Numbered from the stretch's first letter, positions 27,081-36,510 are shown. The stretch: DNA of 37,228 nucleotides from Alphaproteobacteria bacterium (GCA_018650465.1 JABIFY010000026.1:1-37228), one strand, 5' to 3'. Numbers and translations: made by a program. The notes: generated from the sequence alone by a model not told the origin.

Positions 27081-28035
27081 GGAGTCCGTGTTCGGCCACT
27101 TTTTCAGCCTGGCGCAGCATTTCGGGAATTTTCCTGTCAGCGCCCTGGATGTCTTCTTCAAACTTCAACAATACGTTCAGGGTTTCCCGCACCATATCTG
27201 ACGTCAGGTCCTCGGCATGCAGCAAGACCAACACCCGGGCCCAGTCGATGGTCTCGGAAATACTGGGCAGCTTCTTCAGGTCGAGATCCCGCAGTTGTTG
27301 CACAAAAGACACCAGCTTGCGGCGCAGACGGGCTTCGATCTCCGGCACCCTCGTGGCGACAATCTGTTCTTCCAGCTTGGCATCAGGCAGAGGAATGAAA
27401 AGATGCAGGCAGCGTCGCTTCAGGGCGTCACCCAGGTCACGTGTGGCATTAGAGGTGAGAAACACAATAGGTGGGGTTTTCGCCTTGATGGTGCCAATTT
27501 CAGGGATCGTCACCTGGAAGGCCGAGAGAATTTCCAGCAGAAAAGCTTCAAACTCTTCGTCAGACTTGTCGATCTCGTCGATCAACAAAACCACACCTTC
27601 GTCATGCTGCAAAGCTTTCAACAGGGGGCGGGGCTCCAGAAAATCTTCCGAGAAAAAGACATCCGAGAACTGGTGAAGCTGGGTCATGGAATCCCGCAGG
27701 CCCACGGCCCCTTGCATCACGTCGCCGATCTTGTCCTTCAGCACCTGGGTATAAAGAAGTTGTTTGCCATACTTCCATTCATACAAGGCCTTGCTTTCGT
27801 CCAGGCCTTCGTAGCATTGCATGCGGATCAGCGGCAGGCCCAACAAGGCGGCCGTCGACAAGGCCAGTTCAGTCTTGCCGACACCGGCAGAGCCTTCCAC
27901 CAGGATCGGCTTGTCGAGATTTTGCGCAATCAGAATGGCCGTAGCGATTTGCCGTGAGGCCACATAAGAGGCGGAGCCCAGGCCTTCAATAATTTTTTCG
28001 ACGGAGGCGAGGTGGATGTCTTTTGGATGGTTCAT
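27064..28035 (-). CDS. MoxR-family AAA+ ATPase
   Basis: This ATPase is thought to act as a chaperone with its VWA partner, remodelling target complexes. It has 323 residues. Walker A GSAGVGKT is at residues 48-55, Walker B VVLLIDEIDK at about 148-157 and sensor-1 LTSNATRDLG around Asn196. The segment YEGLDESKALYEWKYGKQLLYTQ is typical of the CoxD-like MoxR branch. The stop overlaps the start of the CoxE-like gene, giving a coupled pair. No CO dehydrogenase or other client is in the window, so the substrate is unknown. Confidence 0.92.
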   Translation of the reverse strand: MNHPKDIHLASVEKIIEGLGSASYVASRQIATAILIAQNLDKPILVEGSAGVGKTELALSTAALLGLPLIRMQCYEGLDESKALYEWKYGKQLLYTQVLKDKIGDVMQGAVGLRDSMTQLHQFSDVFFSEDFLEPRPLLKALQHDEGVVLLIDEIDKSDEEFEAFLLEILSAFQVTIPEIGTIKAKTPPIVFLTSNATRDLGDALKRRCLHLFIPLPDAKLEEQIVATRVPEIEARLRRKLVSFVQQLRDLDLKKLPSISETIDWARVLVLLHAEDLTSDMVRETLNVLLKFEEDIQGADRKIPEMLRQAEKVAEHGLHATTF

Positions 28036-28079
28036 ATTTTCTGACTGTTTGGGACGAAGGTGGGGTTCAGCGATACTCT

Positions 28080-29231
28080 TTATTGATTTTTTGCCAGCTT
28101 GGCCTGGCCACTTTTCAGGGCGCGGACCTGGTAAGCCGTAGTGGCAATACCGGACATCTTCATTATATCCCGCCGGGCCGCGTCATACGCAAGCCCCCCG
28201 GGACCCGAAAGTTTGCCTGAAAAATTGAGGGAATTCGCCTCTTTCAGGTCATCGATGCCTGATTGAAGAGACTGAAGGCAGGTCTTGAACCCGGCATTCA
28301 GCGGCATCAAACGTTGTGGGTCATCAGGATGTTGATCCAGTTCCTGTGCAATCACCTGCGACATGCGCGCCAGCAGATCGGCCTGATCGGCAAGGGTGCC
28401 CAGGGCCATAATGGCCTCGCGGGATAGAGCCTCTGGGGCAGCCGCTTTGGCCAGTTGGTTTAAAAGGTATCGCACCGCACCAACTGTGGACGCCGTCGAC
28501 AAGGCATCTTCCACCGCCCGCATGGTCAGGGAGATGGCCTCAAAAGCCGTGCCTTGCGCGCCGACCATGTTGCTGGCAGGCACACGGCAATCCTCAAGCC
28601 TGATGCCGCAATGGGGGGAGGGGTGCAGGAAATCTATTTCAATGCCGGGCGTTTGAACAAAGCCTGGTGTGTCGCGCGGCACCAGAAAAGCCGAAAAAGA
28701 CTTGCGGTCATTTGTTTGATCTGTCACCGCCAACACCAGAAACACATCCGCCAATGGGCCGTTGGTGAGATATGATTTTTCACCGTTCAGAACGTAATCA
28801 TCCCCCTGCCGCACTGCGCTGGTTTTCAAATGCTTGGGATGGGCACCGGCACCTGGTTCCGAAACCGCCACGGTCAGACTGCTGTCGCCTTTTGCGATGC
28901 GGGGCAGCCAATGTTGACTTTGCTCCGGCGTCCCGTGGGCGCCCAGGTGCAGGGCCGCGTTCAGGTTATGCCCCACCCAGGTCATGACCACGCCCTGGTT
29001 GCCGCCGGTTTCCGCCATGGCCGTGGCACAAGCCGCCAGGGTCGCATAGCTGCACCCCCGTCCGCCATATTCTTGCGGGATGATGATGCCCATCAAGTCG
29101 CGTGCTGCCATTTCCTGCCACAAGTCGGGGGGAAAGTCTTTTTGTTGATGCAGGTCGGGCCGGGTGGCAATACAGGATTCGGCAAAAAGAGAGACTTCAG
29201 CAATCAAACCGTTGGCGGACATGGAGGACAT
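28080..29231 (-). CDS. Acyl-CoA dehydrogenase family protein
   Basis: This FAD enzyme is expected to oxidise an acyl-CoA at the alpha-beta bond. It has 383 residues with the three-domain layout. N-terminal helices include MGIIIPQEYGGRGCSYA. The middle beta domain has TVAVSEPGAGAHPKHLKTSA, GEKSYLTNGPLADVFLVLA and FLVPRDTPGF. The C-terminal helical domain lacks the usual YEGT-IQ signature that carries the catalytic Glu in short- and medium-chain enzymes. A Glu in MRAVEDALSTASTVGA occupies the position used by isovaleryl- and long-chain-type enzymes, so activity remains possible. Substrate unknown. Its start region faces the histidine kinase, and the gene after it is moxR. Confidence 0.85.
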   Translation of the reverse strand: MSSMSANGLIAEVSLFAESCIATRPDLHQQKDFPPDLWQEMAARDLMGIIIPQEYGGRGCSYATLAACATAMAETGGNQGVVMTWVGHNLNAALHLGAHGTPEQSQHWLPRIAKGDSSLTVAVSEPGAGAHPKHLKTSAVRQGDDYVLNGEKSYLTNGPLADVFLVLAVTDQTNDRKSFSAFLVPRDTPGFVQTPGIEIDFLHPSPHCGIRLEDCRVPASNMVGAQGTAFEAISLTMRAVEDALSTASTVGAVRYLLNQLAKAAAPEALSREAIMALGTLADQADLLARMSQVIAQELDQHPDDPQRLMPLNAGFKTCLQSLQSGIDDLKEANSLNFSGKLSGPGGLAYDAARRDIMKMSGIATTAYQVRALKSGQAKLAKNQ

Positions 29232-29345
29232 TCAGGAGCTTTCTGCAAGGCGACTGAAGAATATCTTAGGACCCTTTGGCGCTGTGGACCAGATGCGGAA
29301 TAACCCTCATTCGCCGGTGGGACTGGTACTTTCGTACAATTGCTT

Positions 29346-29386
29346 CCTCAATTTGTTCGCCATAGTATTGATCTGCAATATTGAGG
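29346..29386 (+). promoter_or_regulatory. Hairpin that could cover the ribosome site of the kinase gene
   Basis: CCTCAAT (29346-29352) is the exact reverse complement of ATTGAGG (29380-29386). The right arm contains the first four bases of the GAGGG Shine-Dalgarno at 29383-29387 that serves the TTG at 29395. The loop is 27 bases. If it forms, it would lower translation. Confidence 0.4.
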
Positions 29387-29394
29387 GAACAAGA

Positions 29395-31392
29395 TTGTAT
29401 AAGAACATTTGTGCAGGCGTGCGGAGACTCTCCGCTTGCCTGGTTGTATCGCCTGGATTGTTTGTGACTGCCACGCTGTTGTGCCTGGCTTTTCCCATGG
29501 TATCGGTTTATGCCGATACGGGGCAAACTGATCTCCGGCAACTGATCAAAACCACAGATTTTGCCGATATGGCAGAAAAGGATCAGTTGCGGCAATGGAT
29601 CGTCGCGAAGCATCCTGACCTGGACAAAGTCCTTGACGTTTCGCAATGGCAAACTGTTGAACTGCCGCAAGCCAGGACCCGGGTGCCACGAAATCAAGGT
29701 CTTTCAGGGCGGCATTTTGACTGGCTGCAAATAACTGTTCCAGGGACGGCGAGGGGGTTGCTTGTCGTTGTTACTGACGGATCCGGAAACCCGGGCAGGG
29801 TTATTTTTGAGACGGACCTGTTTCAACAGTCAGGATATTTCTATGGCTCTTACTGGCTGAAACTTTTCAGAAGTTCAGATGCATCGACGACCAGGGGGCC
29901 GCTTCCGTACAAAATCTATGTTTCAAAATATCTGGATGGTCACTCACATCCCTTGCGTCAATTGAGGCTCTATTCCGAAGACGCCCTGACAGAATTCAAA
30001 AGCTCGATCAATCTGGCCATGTCGGGCTATTTTGGCGCCTTGCTGGCCTTGTTGATCTATAATCTTGGTTTTGCGCTACGTTTGAAGAGCCGCTTACATG
30101 GCCTTTATGCCACCTATTGCAGCGCCAGTTTGATTTATGGTCTGTCCCGGATCGGCTTGCTGTATGACGAAGCCGCGTTGCCCTTCGGTGGGCTTTATCA
30201 TCGGACGCTGGATACATTATCGACAGGACTTTTGGCCAGCAGCATTATGGTGTTTACCCTGTTTTTTCTGGACCGCAAATTTCAATGGCCTCGCGTGCGG
30301 CAACTGGTCTGGCTGTTTCTGATGCTGACCGTCATCAGTCCTTTCGGCTATCTGCTGGAAATTGATTCTTATGCTGTTGTAAAGGTCTTCAATTTCCTGG
30401 CGATGTCATCGACTTTGTTGGTTGTTGTGATGGTCCTGCGGGGTGCCGTCAGGGGCAGTTGGGAAGCATGGTTGTTGATTGTTGCCTTCATGCCAGTTCC
30501 GTTGATCGGGCTGGGCCGGATATTTAGCCAGGATTGGGGCTTCTTTCTGCAAAACGGGATCCAGATCACCTTGGTGGTCGAGGCCCTTGTTCTATCCTAT
30601 GGATTGACAGAGCGTGTGCGCCGGATTCGTGAAAATGGTCTAAAGGCCATGGCGGAAAACGCCGCAAGATCTGATTATTTTGCCAATATGGCGCACGAAT
30701 TACGCACGCCCCTGAATGCGATCATCGGTTTTTCGGATGCCCTGAAGTCCGGCTACGGCGGCAAACTTGCCTCCCGCCAGGAGCAGTATATCGGTGATAT
30801 TCACGATGCGGGAAATCATTTGCTGACCCTGATAAACGACGTGCTGGATATGTCGAAAAGTGAGGCCGGCAAACTTGAATTGTTTGAGGAAGAGGTCGAC
30901 GTGGGCGAACAGGTCCTGCGCAGCCTGCCTTTCGTGCGGGAGCAGGCGCAGCAGGCACACATTCGCCTGATTGGAGACATTGAACCGGATCTGGCAAGCA
31001 TGAGGCTGGATGCTCGCGTGGTCCGTCAAATGGTAGTGAACCTGTTATCCAATGCTGTCAAATTCACCCCCGCAAATGGTCAGGTCACCGTAACAGTGCG
31101 CCGGGCAGACGATGGCGATTTGTTGCTGATCGTTAAAGACACCGGCCAGGGCATGTCGCCAGAAGATATCCCGGTTGCCCTCAGCCCCTATGGTCAGACC
31201 ACGACCGGCAGACATATGCCCGGCAGCACGGGCCTTGGCTTGCCCTTGGTGAAGAGCATGGCTGAGTTGCATGGCGGGACCGTCTTGATCGAAAGTGAGG
31301 TCGGCAAAGGCACGACGGCCACCATTCGTCTGCCCGGCGACCGATTTGTTGAAAGTTCAAATGCTATCCGGGTTGTCGATAGCATAGCCTGA
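29395..31392 (+). CDS. 7TM (7TMR-DISM-like) sensor histidine kinase
   Basis: This is a membrane sensor kinase of a two-component system, 665 residues from the preferred start. The N-terminal export segment ends near VYA. A periplasmic beta-rich region (about 40-200) resembles the DISM extracellular domain, followed by seven hydrophobic segments (about 207-400). The H-box SDYFANMAHELRTPLNAIIG (His434) follows, then N-box NLLSNAVKFTP, G1 DTGQGMSPEDI and G2 STGLGLPLV. I chose the TTG at 29395 because GAGGG lies 7 bases before it and it gives a clean signal peptide. Upstream ATGs at 29293 and 29221 are alternatives, the latter inside the acyl-CoA dehydrogenase. Its last 36 bases overlap phoB tail to tail. 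No cognate regulator is adjacent on the same strand. Confidence 0.85.
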   Translation: MYKNICAGVRRLSACLVVSPGLFVTATLLCLAFPMVSVYADTGQTDLRQLIKTTDFADMAEKDQLRQWIVAKHPDLDKVLDVSQWQTVELPQARTRVPRNQGLSGRHFDWLQITVPGTARGLLVVVTDGSGNPGRVIFETDLFQQSGYFYGSYWLKLFRSSDASTTRGPLPYKIYVSKYLDGHSHPLRQLRLYSEDALTEFKSSINLAMSGYFGALLALLIYNLGFALRLKSRLHGLYATYCSASLIYGLSRIGLLYDEAALPFGGLYHRTLDTLSTGLLASSIMVFTLFFLDRKFQWPRVRQLVWLFLMLTVISPFGYLLEIDSYAVVKVFNFLAMSSTLLVVVMVLRGAVRGSWEAWLLIVAFMPVPLIGLGRIFSQDWGFFLQNGIQITLVVEALVLSYGLTERVRRIRENGLKAMAENAARSDYFANMAHELRTPLNAIIGFSDALKSGYGGKLASRQEQYIGDIHDAGNHLLTLINDVLDMSKSEAGKLELFEEEVDVGEQVLRSLPFVREQAQQAHIRLIGDIEPDLASMRLDARVVRQMVVNLLSNAVKFTPANGQVTVTVRRADDGDLLLIVKDTGQGMSPEDIPVALSPYGQTTTGRHMPGSTGLGLPLVKSMAELHGGTVLIESEVGKGTTATIRLPGDRFVESSNAIRVVDSIA

Positions 31393-32067
31393 ACCACGAA
31401 CGGTGCGGATCAGGTCCGGTCCACCGGTCGATTTCAAGGCTTTACGCAAACGCCCGACATGAACATCAACCGTACGGTCTTCGACATGGATATCTGACCC
31501 CCAGACCCGGTCCAGCAATCTCTCGCGGGAATAGACCCGGCCTGGTTTTTCCATCAGCACTTTCAGAATGCGGTATTCCGTCGGGCCCAGTGCAATACGT
31601 TTGTCACCACGCGTGACCTTGTGACTGACAATATCCAGCAGAATGTCTTCGAAAATAATTTGTCCTTCATCATTTTCCGGACGTGTCCGTCGCAACAAGG
31701 CACGCACCCTGGCCACCATTTCACGGGGGCTATAGGGCTTGATGACATAGTCGTCTGCCCCCGAATCCAGGCCCAGCACACGATCACTTTCTTCCCCCCG
31801 GGCAGTCAACATGATAATGGGCAGGCGTTGGGTTTCAACATTGGCGCGGATATGGCGACAAATTTCAACACCTGATCTTTGTGGCAACATCCAGTCGATA
31901 ATGGCAAGATCCGGATGGTGTATGGCAACAGCTTCCAGCGCTTCTTCGCCGTCCATCGCCACCACAATCCTGTAGCCTTCACGCTCCAGATTATAGCGCA
32001 GCACCTCGACCTGGGGGGCTTCGTCTTCCACGATCAAAATCAGGGCCGTCGCATCTTGGGAAGTCAC
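31357..32067 (-). CDS. phoB: Phosphate regulon response regulator
   Basis: This OmpR-type regulator activates phosphate-starvation genes by binding PHO boxes. It has 236 residues. The receiver domain has the acidic pair Glu15-Asp16, phosphoacceptor Asp58 (LAIIDWMLP), Thr88 and Lys110 (YVIKPYSP). The winged-helix domain has LGPTEYRILKVLMEKPGRVYSRERL, then DRTVDVHVGRLRKAL and IRTVRGSGYAI, all typical of PhoB. The start is a GTG with AGGA about 12 bases upstream. It lies 153 bases after pstB on the same strand, with no phoU between. A near-palindrome around TGACG-N9-CGTCA (32103-32121) lies just before the start and could be an operator. Confidence 0.94.
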   Translation of the reverse strand: MTSQDATALILIVEDEAPQVEVLRYNLEREGYRIVVAMDGEEALEAVAIHHPDLAIIDWMLPQRSGVEICRHIRANVETQRLPIIMLTARGEESDRVLGLDSGADDYVIKPYSPREMVARVRALLRRTRPENDEGQIIFEDILLDIVSHKVTRGDKRIALGPTEYRILKVLMEKPGRVYSRERLLDRVWGSDIHVEDRTVDVHVGRLRKALKSTGGPDLIRTVRGSGYAIDNPDSI

Positions 32068-32102
32068 GTTCTTTACTATTCCTGATTGCTCTTGGTAGTT
32101 CG

Positions 32103-32203
32103 TGACGAATTAATTACGTCAGTGTCGCTTCGGGGTGTTTCCGGTTTTGCAGGAAACGCTGTTGTGTGTCAAACATGTGCGATTTCGCAAAGATTGAAAT
32201 CGC
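32103..32203 (-). promoter_or_regulatory. pstB-phoB intergenic structures
   Basis: In the 153-base gap there is a hairpin GCGATTTC (32179-32186) with GAAATCGC (32196-32203), 18 bases after the pstB stop, and a weaker one GTTTCC/GGAAAC (32137-32157). A TGACG/CGTCA near-palindrome lies at 32103-32121. The first hairpin could slow readthrough from pst into phoB. None has a U run. Confidence 0.35.
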
Positions 32204-32220
32204 CCTAACCAAAAACCGTC

Positions 32221-33105
32221 CTAACCAATACGTCCGGTTATGTAGTCCCGTGTCCGCGCATCAACCGGTTCAGCAAACACCTGGTCCGTCGTACCGGTTT
32301 CAACCAATTGGCCCATATGAAAATAGGCCGTCTTTTGCGAGACCCGCGCAGCTTGCTGCATGGAATGGGTAACCATGACAATAGTATAGGCGTCCTTCAA
32401 ATCACCAATCAATGCCTCGATTCCTGCCGTGGCAATGGGATCAAGCGCCGAACAGGGTTCGTCCATCAAGATCACCTCAGGTTTTACGGCAATGGCGCGG
32501 GCAATACACAGCCGCTGTTGCTGGCCGCCGGACAAGCTGGTGCCGGGGGCGTTCAGGCGATCCTTGACTTCGTCAAACAGGCGGGCCTGTTCCAGACTTT
32601 CCATGACGATACGGTCAAGGTCTTCCCGGTTACTGGCCAGCCCGTGAATGCGGGGGCCATATGCAACATTTTCATAAATCGATTTCGGAAAGGGGTTGGG
32701 TTTTTGAAAAACCATGCCGATGCGAGCCCGCAGCCCGACCACATCGATCTGTGAGCCATTGATATCTGTGTCATCGAACCAGATCTGTCCTTCGATGCGG
32801 CAGGTTTCAATCACATCGTTCATGCGATTGAGGCAACGCAGAAAAGTTGATTTACCGCAACCCGACGGACCAATCAGTGCTGTGACCTGGTTTTGGGGAA
32901 TGTTCAGCGAAATGTCATAAAGCGCCTGGGTTTCTCCGTACCAGACGTTCAGGCTTTCCACTTCCAGGCGGTTCAAATCGGCAGCAATGATTTTCGGTGT
33001 GCTGCGTTCTGGTGCGATACCCATACTTTTTGCATAATCCATATTCAGGTTTGCCAGATGCAGCAGACCTGATTGTTCGGGTGATGATATTGTCAGACTG
33101 TTCAT
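32221..33105 (-). CDS. pstB: Phosphate ABC transporter ATP-binding protein
   Basis: This is the ATPase of the high-affinity phosphate importer. It has 294 residues from the ATG at 33105; a TTG at 33132 would overlap pstA and is less likely. Walker A is [37 protein letters not shown] is the PstB-specific Q-loop region. The signature [14 protein letters not shown] and Walker [14 protein letters not shown] follow. The N-terminus carries about 45 extra residues before the ABC fold. AGAG lies about 9 bases before the ATG. It starts 10 bases after the pstA stop. Confidence 0.96.
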   Translation of the reverse strand: MNSLTISSPEQSGLLHLANLNMDYAKSMGIAPERSTPKIIAADLNRLEVESLNVWYGETQALYDISLNIPQNQVTALIGPSGCGKSTFLRCLNRMNDVIETCRIEGQIWFDDTDINGSQIDVVGLRARIGMVFQKPNPFPKSIYENVAYGPRIHGLASNREDLDRIVMESLEQARLFDEVKDRLNAPGTSLSGGQQQRLCIARAIAVKPEVILMDEPCSALDPIATAGIEALIGDLKDAYTIVMVTHSMQQAARVSQKTAYFHMGQLVETGTTDQVFAEPVDARTRDYITGRIG

Positions 33106-33115
33106 GATTTTTTCT

Positions 33116-34351
33116 CTACCAGCGGGTTTCAAATTTGCGGCGAAGGATGACGGCGACCAGGTTCATGGCCATCAGAAAAACAAGCAGGATGATGATTGTA
33201 GCGGCCGTCCTTTCCTCAAAAGCCCTCTCCGGGCTGTCAGCCCACAGAAAGACCTGAACGGGCAGCGCTGTCGCCGGATCGAGAATACCTTTGGGCACAT
33301 CCACGATGAAAGCCACCATGCCGATCATCAACAAAGGGGCAGTTTCTCCGATCGCCCTTGCCATACCAATAATGGTCCCCGTCAAAACACCGGGCATGGC
33401 CAGGGGCAGGACATGGTGGAAAACCGAATGGACTTTGCTGGCACCAATGGCCAGGGCGGCCTCCCGGATCGAAGGTGGCACGGCTTTTAGTGATGCGCGT
33501 CCGGTGATGATTATTGTTGGCATCGTCATCAAGGCCAGAACCATGCCGCCAACAAGCGGGGCTGATCTTGGCAATTCGAATAAGTTCAGGAAAATTGCCA
33601 GACCCAGAAGCCCGAATACAATGGAAGGTACCGCAGCCAGATTGTTGATGTTGACTTCAATCAAGGATGTCAGCCAGGTTTTTGGCGCGAATTCTTCCAG
33701 GTAAATTGCAGCCATGACACCCAGGGGAAAGGCCAGGATCAGACAAATGATCAAGCTGAAAAACGATCCGGCAAGGGCTGCAGCAATACCGGAAACTTCC
33801 GGCTCTCGCGAATCACCGTTGCTGAAAAAATTGCTGTTGAACTGTTTTTCCAGGCGGTTGGCGGTTGTCAGTTGTTCAATCCAGCTGATCTGACGATCAC
33901 TCAGGCGACGCACAGCCGCTTCGTCATCAACCAGGACTTTGCCCTTGATCAACATGTCGACATTGTCAGATGCGGTCAGCCAGATTTCTAATTCTGTTCC
34001 GGCCCTTGCTGGATTGGCCCGGGCAAACTGGTGCACCTCGTACGCTGCACCGGTGCTGACCAGGGCGTAAAGTTCCTTTTTGCTACGGCGCTGGCTGACA
34101 TCCGGGAAGGTTGCGCGCAAAGCCTGTTTGACCAAATCCTGATAGCTGGCTGATTCCGGATCAGCTGGCAGGGTGATGTCCAGCTGAATGCGGGTTTGCT
34201 GAAACGCCGAATAGCCGGACAGTGTAATCGAGACGAGCAACGTGCCGAGAAAGGCAATGGCCAGGGTAATCGCCCCCAGTCCGGCAAATCGAAATATCTT
34301 TTCACTACGGTGACGCTCGCGAAGATGAGCGGGGTTTCGCGTATCAGTCAT
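33116..34351 (-). CDS. pstA: Phosphate ABC transporter permease, long PstA type
   Basis: This inner-membrane permease subunit has 411 residues. The first membrane segment (about 22-48) is followed by a periplasmic region of about 140 residues (the DUF3333-type insertion seen in alphaproteobacterial PstA). Five further membrane segments follow. The permease loop reads [25 protein letters not shown], with [14 protein letters not shown] after it. Its ATG overlaps the pstC stop by eight bases. Confidence 0.95.
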   Translation of the reverse strand: MTDTRNPAHLRERHRSEKIFRFAGLGAITLAIAFLGTLLVSITLSGYSAFQQTRIQLDITLPADPESASYQDLVKQALRATFPDVSQRRSKKELYALVSTGAAYEVHQFARANPARAGTELEIWLTASDNVDMLIKGKVLVDDEAAVRRLSDRQISWIEQLTTANRLEKQFNSNFFSNGDSREPEVSGIAAALAGSFFSLIICLILAFPLGVMAAIYLEEFAPKTWLTSLIEVNINNLAAVPSIVFGLLGLAIFLNLFELPRSAPLVGGMVLALMTMPTIIITGRASLKAVPPSIREAALAIGASKVHSVFHHVLPLAMPGVLTGTIIGMARAIGETAPLLMIGMVAFIVDVPKGILDPATALPVQVFLWADSPERAFEERTAATIIILLVFLMAMNLVAVILRRKFETRW

Positions 34352-35354
34352 ATTGTTCTCGATAGTTTTTGACGATGTACTGGGCGATGACGTTCAGGAC
34401 GAGCGTGACCAGAAACAGCAACAGGCCGAGGGCAAATGCCGCCAGTGTTTTGGCGCTGTCGAATTCCTGATCACCCGTCAGCAAGGTGACAATTTGCACC
34501 GTCACTGTGGTTACCGCTTCCAGGGGATTGAGGCTGAGATTGGCGGCAAGGCCCGCTGCCATGACGACAATCATGGTCTCGCCAATGGCCCGCGACGCGG
34601 CCAGTAACATGCCCCCCATGATGCCGGGCAGGGCGGCTGGCACAACGATTTTCCGGATGGCTTCGGACCGGGTTGATCCCAGGGCAAGGGCACCTTCTTT
34701 CAGGGAAAGCGGTACCGCGACCAAGGCATCGTCTGCCGTCGACGAGACAAAGGGGATCGTCATGATGCCCATAACAAGGCCAGCGGCCAGGGCGCTTTCC
34801 GACGAAATGGACAGGCCGATCTCGTCACCTCCGGCGCGCAGGATCGGGGCGATAACCAGTACCGCAAAAAAGCCATACACAACGGTTGGCACGCCGGCCA
34901 GAATTTCCAGGGTTGGTTTGATGATGGCGCGCGTTTTGCTGCCGGCATATTCGGCCAGGTAGATGGCGCAAAACAAACCTGTTGGCGCGGCCACGGCCAG
35001 GGCAATGGCGCTGATTAACAAGGTGCCTGTAATCAGGGGAACGGCACCAAATTCACCACTGGCCCCAACCTGATCGGTGCGAATGGCCGTTTGTGGTGAC
35101 CAATGAAGGCTGAACAGAAACTCGGTCAGGGGAACAATTTGCAGAAACCTGACAGTTTCAAACACCAGCGACAGCACAATCCCGACGGTTACCAGAATGG
35201 CCACCATGGATCCGGCAAACAGGATGGCGACCACAAGCCGGTCGGCCAACACCTTGCGGGGCCGCTTGTGCGGCATGGATTGTTGACGCAAGGGAGGCGG
35301 CACCGGATTTCCGGCACCGCCCGCAACCTTTTGTTCGGGGTGAAGCAAGCCCAC
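34344..35354 (-). CDS. pstC: Phosphate ABC transporter permease PstC
   Basis: This is the partner permease. It has 336 residues from a GTG at 35354, one base after the pstS stop. An ATG at 35276 (MPHKRPRKVLADR) gives a more typical N-terminus and is a real alternative; neither has a good ribosome site. Six hydrophobic segments are visible. PTLEILAGVPTVVYGFFAVLVIAP and EGALALGSTRSEAIRKIVVPAALPG followed by ASRAIGETMIVVMAAG are diagnostic. It is in one transcript with pstS, pstA and pstB. Confidence 0.94.
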   Translation of the reverse strand: MGLLHPEQKVAGGAGNPVPPPLRQQSMPHKRPRKVLADRLVVAILFAGSMVAILVTVGIVLSLVFETVRFLQIVPLTEFLFSLHWSPQTAIRTDQVGASGEFGAVPLITGTLLISAIALAVAAPTGLFCAIYLAEYAGSKTRAIIKPTLEILAGVPTVVYGFFAVLVIAPILRAGGDEIGLSISSESALAAGLVMGIMTIPFVSSTADDALVAVPLSLKEGALALGSTRSEAIRKIVVPAALPGIMGGMLLAASRAIGETMIVVMAAGLAANLSLNPLEAVTTVTVQIVTLLTGDQEFDSAKTLAAFALGLLLFLVTLVLNVIAQYIVKNYREQYD

Positions 35355-35355
35355 G

Positions 35356-36426
35356 TTACATCACAAGTCTGGCGTTCGACTTGACCCGTGTGCGCCAGTC
35401 CCGGCGTTCCTTGTTTGACATGGGGATCAGGCCCTTGTCAGCCAGATAACCGTCCGGACCAAAGGCATGTTCACTGACGAATTCTGAAAGATATTCAGCA
35501 ACACCGGGTATGGTCTTGATGTGAGCCTGTTTGACATAGAAGTACAAAGCCCGCGAGATCGGATAGGCACCGCTCGAGATATTTTCAAAAGTCGGTGCCT
35601 TGTTGCCAATCTTGCTGCCTTGAACCTTGTCGGCATTTTGATCAAGAAAACTGAAACCGAAGATGCCGAGGGCGTTTGGATTGGCAACCAGTTTCTTTAC
35701 GATCAAATTGTCGTTTTCACCGGCTTCGACATAAGCGCCGTCTTCACGGATTGTGTGACACAAGGCCTTGTAAGCCCTCTTGTCCTGCTTTTTCAACGCT
35801 TTGACCCAGCCAAAGCTTTTGCAGCCGCCTTCCATGGCCAGTTCGACAAAAGCATCACGCGTGCCTGAGGTTGGCGGCGGTCCGAAGACCTCGATCTTTA
35901 CGGCCGGCAGGCCAGGATTTACATCCTGCCATGTTTCGTAGGCGTTGGCCGTTGTTTTTCCTTCTGCGATGGGCACGTCTTTTGCCAGGGCCAGAAAAAC
36001 ATCCCGCAAGGTTAGTTGAAATGGCTTGGCGTTGCGGGCGCTGCGGGTGTTGGCCAGCACGATGCCGTCAAAGCCGACTTTTACTTCTGTGATATCTGTG
36101 ATGCCGTTACTGGCGCAGCGTTTGACTTCTGACGTCTTGATCCGGCGAGATGCATTGGTGATGTCCGGGTGACGCTCGCCAATGCCGGCGCAGAACAATT
36201 TCAATCCACCACCCGAGCCGGTGCTCTCAACAACAGGCGTTTTGAATGATGTGGTCTTGCCAAATTGTTCGGCAACTGATGCGGCGAACGGGAAGACAGT
36301 TGATGAGCCGACGATGCGGATCTGGTCGCGGGCGATGGCAGCACCAGAAAAAGACCCGGCGATCAGTATTGCCAGAGCTGATATGGTCGCAAGTGTATGT
36401 GTTCGTTTCAACATGATGTATTTCAT
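35356..36426 (-). CDS. pstS: Phosphate-binding periplasmic protein
   Basis: This is the periplasmic receptor that delivers phosphate to PstCA. It has 356 residues with a signal peptide to about residue 32 (AIA then RDQIRIVGSS). Ligand-contact motifs are IVGSSTVFPF, ESTGSGGGLKLFC, DITNASRRIK and PPTSGTRDAFVELAM. The C-terminal part has YPISRALYFYVK. It belongs to the long PstS branch common in alphaproteobacteria. The start is ATG at 36426; a second ATG four codons later is possible. A PHO box lies about 85 bases upstream and a stem TCGAGCAA/TTGCTCGA (36462-36483) sits in the leader. Confidence 0.95.
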   Translation of the reverse strand: MKYIMLKRTHTLATISALAILIAGSFSGAAIARDQIRIVGSSTVFPFAASVAEQFGKTTSFKTPVVESTGSGGGLKLFCAGIGERHPDITNASRRIKTSEVKRCASNGITDITEVKVGFDGIVLANTRSARNAKPFQLTLRDVFLALAKDVPIAEGKTTANAYETWQDVNPGLPAVKIEVFGPPPTSGTRDAFVELAMEGGCKSFGWVKALKKQDKRAYKALCHTIREDGAYVEAGENDNLIVKKLVANPNALGIFGFSFLDQNADKVQGSKIGNKAPTFENISSGAYPISRALYFYVKQAHIKTIPGVAEYLSEFVSEHAFGPDGYLADKGLIPMSNKERRDWRTRVKSNARLVM

Positions 36427-36510
36427 GATCCATTTAGTTTATGTGTGACTTGCTCAGTCCTTCGAGCAACGAATTTTGCTCGAGCGGAAGATGCCAGCCG
36501 AACACTGGCG

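Noticed and set aside
27217-27957. Plus-strand frame of 246 codons opposite moxR
   Set aside because: moxR carries complete Walker motifs on the other strand; this frame is a shadow.
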